Shown here one piece after another: positions 62,055 through 64,000 of a stretch of DNA of 64,000 nucleotides. Made by a program: the position numbers and the translations under genes. The stretch's first letter is position 1. Each line of letters opens with the position of its first letter. A model generated the notes under the pieces. It did no database searches. It was not told the origin of the DNA and worked only from the letters and a program-made list of their open reading frames with translations. Where the stretch lies: assembly GCA_964442075.1 (NCBI GenBank), contig CAYTWH010000008.1, forward strand, positions 1-64,000, read 5' to 3'. Origin of the DNA: CAYTAU01 sp964442075 (GTDB taxonomy: Bacteria; Bacteroidota; Bacteroidia; Bacteroidales; CAYTAU01).

Positions 62055-62108
62055 AAATCTCCTGCATTGATCTAAATAGATTAATTTAGGAGATTTTTAT
62101 TTTATACA
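62055..62108 (+). terminator. Rho-independent terminator after rpmA
   Basis: AAATCTCCT (62055-62063) and AGGAGATTT (62098-62106) form a perfect 9-bp stem around a 34-nt arm containing a smaller AATCTA-type hairpin. The stem ends in a run of T. It separates rplU-rpmA from serS. Confidence 0.75.
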
Positions 62109-62131
62109 AGTCTTAAAAAAACAATAACATT

Positions 62132-63403
62132 ATGCTTACCATTAAATATATAATTGATAAAAAGGAAGAAATTATTGAGCGTCTGGCAATAAAAAACTTT
62201 GATGCATCAAAAATTATTAATGACATAATAAATTTGGATAAAGAACGACGTTCTGTTTTATCCGAACTTGAAGATATTCAATCTCAAATGAATATTATTG
62301 CTAAACAAATTGGGCAGCTTTTTAAAAATGTCAAAATAGATGAAGCAAATAAGGCTAAAACAAAAACTTCAGAACTTAAAAATAATATTAAATCATTATC
62401 AACAAAATTATCTGATATTGAAAAACAAATTACAGATTTTTTAATACAAATACCCAACATTCCACACAAATTAGTTCCAAAAGGCAAAGGTGAAAAAGAT
62501 AATAAAATTATAAAACAAGATGGGGATATAAAAGAACTTGGGCAAAATGCACTCCCCCACTGGGAACTTGCTGAAAAATATAATATTATTGATTTTAAAT
62601 TAGGAAATAAGATAACAGGTGCAGGATTTCCTGTTTATTTGGGAAAAGGTGCTAAACTACAAAGAGCGTTGATAAATTTTTTCCTTGACGAAGCTGAAAA
62701 AACAGGATATAAAGAAATTATTCCACCTTACTTAGTTAATAAAGAATCGGGGTTTGGAACAGGACAACTACCCGATAAAGAAGGTCAAATGTATTATATA
62801 CAAGAAGATGATTTTTATCTTATACCCACAGCAGAAGTTCCTGTAACAAATATTTATAGAGATACATTATTAAATGCAGACCAATTTCCAATAAAAAACA
62901 CAGCTTATACCCCTTGTTTTCGCAGAGAAGCCGGCTCATATGGAAAAGATGTAAGAGGACTAAACAGATTACATCAATTTGACAAAGTAGAAATTGTTAG
63001 AATTGAACACCCCGACAACTCATATGATGCCCTTAATGAAATGGTTAATTATGTTGAATCTTTAATCAAAAAACTTGAATTGCCATACAGAATTACAATA
63101 CTTTGCGGAGGTGATCTTAGTTTTACCTCATCATTAACTTATGATTTTGAAGTATATTCAATTGCTCAAAAAAAATGGCTTGAAGTAAGTTCTGTTTCAA
63201 ATTTTGAATCATATCAATCAAATCGTTTAAAATTACGATTTAGAGAAAAAGGAGAAAAAAAGACTAAACTTGCACATACATTAAATGGAAGTGCACTTGC
63301 ATTACCAAGAATAATTGCTGCATTATTAGAAAACAACCAAACTGAAGAGGGTATTATTATTCCAAAAATTCTTGTAGATTACACTCATTTTGAAAAGATA
63401 TAG
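62132..63403 (+). CDS. serS: Seryl-tRNA synthetase
   Basis: A 423-aa class II aminoacyl-tRNA synthetase charging tRNA-Ser. The N-terminal antiparallel coiled coil (about 25-105), which grips the long variable arm of tRNA-Ser, includes INLDKERRSVLSELEDIQSQ. Catalytic motif 1 lies around GYKEIIPPYLVNKES. Motif 2 is PCFRREAGSYGKDVRGLNR, followed by LHQFDKVEIV. Motif 3 is LNGSALALPRIIAALLENNQ. Length is typical (about 420-430 aa). It is convergent with the PAS gene at the window edge. The 63404-63453 gap shows no strong terminator. Confidence 0.96.
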   Translation: MLTIKYIIDKKEEIIERLAIKNFDASKIINDIINLDKERRSVLSELEDIQSQMNIIAKQIGQLFKNVKIDEANKAKTKTSELKNNIKSLSTKLSDIEKQITDFLIQIPNIPHKLVPKGKGEKDNKIIKQDGDIKELGQNALPHWELAEKYNIIDFKLGNKITGAGFPVYLGKGAKLQRALINFFLDEAEKTGYKEIIPPYLVNKESGFGTGQLPDKEGQMYYIQEDDFYLIPTAEVPVTNIYRDTLLNADQFPIKNTAYTPCFRREAGSYGKDVRGLNRLHQFDKVEIVRIEHPDNSYDALNEMVNYVESLIKKLELPYRITILCGGDLSFTSSLTYDFEVYSIAQKKWLEVSSVSNFESYQSNRLKLRFREKGEKKTKLAHTLNGSALALPRIIAALLENNQTEEGIIIPKILVDYTHFEKI

Positions 63404-63453
63404 TAGATAATAATAAGCCTATAGATTAGGGTTTTAATCCCAAGTACTCTGGA

Positions 63454-64000
63454 TTAATTACTCTTGGTAAAATCTCTTACCTGTACAAATATTTCGTCAG
63501 AATTTAATTTTGATAATCTTGCTTCAAAATTTCTTATACCTTTAGAAGTATCTAAATCATAACGAATATGCTGTACACCTAAATCTTGTAAAACATCATT
63601 TATTTTTTCCAAAAACTCTTTCTCCTTTTCTTTATCGAAGAAATCTTTTAAATTTTTGCCTATTACCTTATCCTGCTGCCCCTCAGAACGAAGCTGGTAA
63701 TCAGGCTTATAGTCAAGATAGTTTCCGTTTTTATCAAGAATAAATATAGTATCAGGCATTGATTCAAGTAAACTACGATAACGTTCTTCACTTATGCGCA
63801 GATCTTTTTCAATTTGCTTTCTCTCTGAAATATCTCTTATTATTGCTTGCAAATAATTTTCCCCATCCAATTCAACAGTAGACAAACTAACTTCAGCATC
63901 AAACAATTTGCCTTCTCTATGTTTATACTGCCAATAAAACGTATCGGATATGCCATCATAGGCCTCGTTTATTTTTTTAGTTCTTCTTTCATCACTGGTT
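63454..64000 (-). CDS. PAS-domain protein, 5' part beyond the window
   Basis: The reading frame is open from the stop at 63454 to the right edge, giving 181 visible residues with the N-terminus missing. The TTG at 63906 is internal, because coding continues upstream (NEAYDGISDTFYWQYKHREG). It contains the end of one PAS/PAC unit (FDAEVSLSTVELDGENYLQ, AIIRDISERKQIEKDL) and a second PAS domain (YRSLLESMPDTIFILDKNGN, YLDYKPDYQLRSEG, FEARLSKLNSDEIFVQVRDF). It ends abruptly at VRDFTKSN, with no kinase or cyclase domain after the last PAS. Either the output domain is N-terminal or the gene is truncated. Probable role: sensing and signal transduction. Confidence 0.85.
   Translation of the reverse strand, partial: TSDERRTKKINEAYDGISDTFYWQYKHREGKLFDAEVSLSTVELDGENYLQAIIRDISERKQIEKDLRISEERYRSLLESMPDTIFILDKNGNYLDYKPDYQLRSEGQQDKVIGKNLKDFFDKEKEKEFLEKINDVLQDLGVQHIRYDLDTSKGIRNFEARLSKLNSDEIFVQVRDFTKSN

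Overview
The window is a chromosomal stretch of a low-GC (visibly AT-rich, about 30% GC) member of the Bacteroidota. Three things point there. Many secreted proteins end in type IX secretion system (T9SS) sorting domains: nine type A and two type B by my reading. A PorP/SprF-family gene is present. Promoters match the Bacteroidota pattern (TTG about 17-23 nt upstream of TAnnTTTG) and genes lack obvious Shine-Dalgarno sequences. I cannot place it to genus from sequence alone.

Layout. 1-4221: two T9SS proteins with near-identical C-terminal sorting cassettes, separated by an aminotransferase gene and an unusual intergenic element. 4247-9742 (minus strand): a cobalamin operon with its own promoter and an adenosylcobalamin-type riboswitch, followed by a DUF4465-like protein, a second T9SS surface protein, a BtuB-like TonB-dependent receptor and a BtuG-like surface lipoprotein. 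9804-16664: an SGNH hydrolase, an orphan 156-aa gene, and a 1591-aa PKD/SprB-repeat adhesin. 16665-17680: about 1 kb without an intact gene, holding a palindrome, a gene remnant and an array of about 43-bp tandem repeats. 17681-24831: another T9SS protein, a saccharopine/alanine dehydrogenase-like enzyme, a Lys-C-like protease, and an overlapping lipoprotein/endonuclease-fold pair. 24981-31678: an operon of a fibre-like protein, a type B T9SS adhesin, its likely PorP/SprF partner and an aminotransferase. 31731-35883 (minus): a second type B giant protein behind a small exported protein.

36131-63403 is mostly housekeeping: ispG, a PNPOx-like protein, a secreted M1 peptidase, a glycosyltransferase/methyltransferase pair, holA, rimP-nusA-infB, uvrB, tRNA-Pro(GGG), a TPR-SpoIIE phosphatase facing a membrane-tailed receiver, prs, engB, a T9SS protein, a Crp/Fnr regulator, a TamA/BamA-like protein, rplU-rpmA and serS. 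A PAS-domain protein runs off the right edge.

The most striking observation is that four of the nine type A sorting domains carry palindromic repeats of three different families, inserted in frame at the same loop of the domain (643-716, 4075-4131, 7489-7521, 17778-17811). The first two lie in sorting cassettes that are otherwise almost identical in nucleotide sequence. This looks like repeated colonisation of one tolerant protein loop by small palindromic elements. The cobalamin operon, whose surface proteins appear to use both lipoprotein and T9SS anchoring, and the hairpin-rich tandem array are the next most interesting items.
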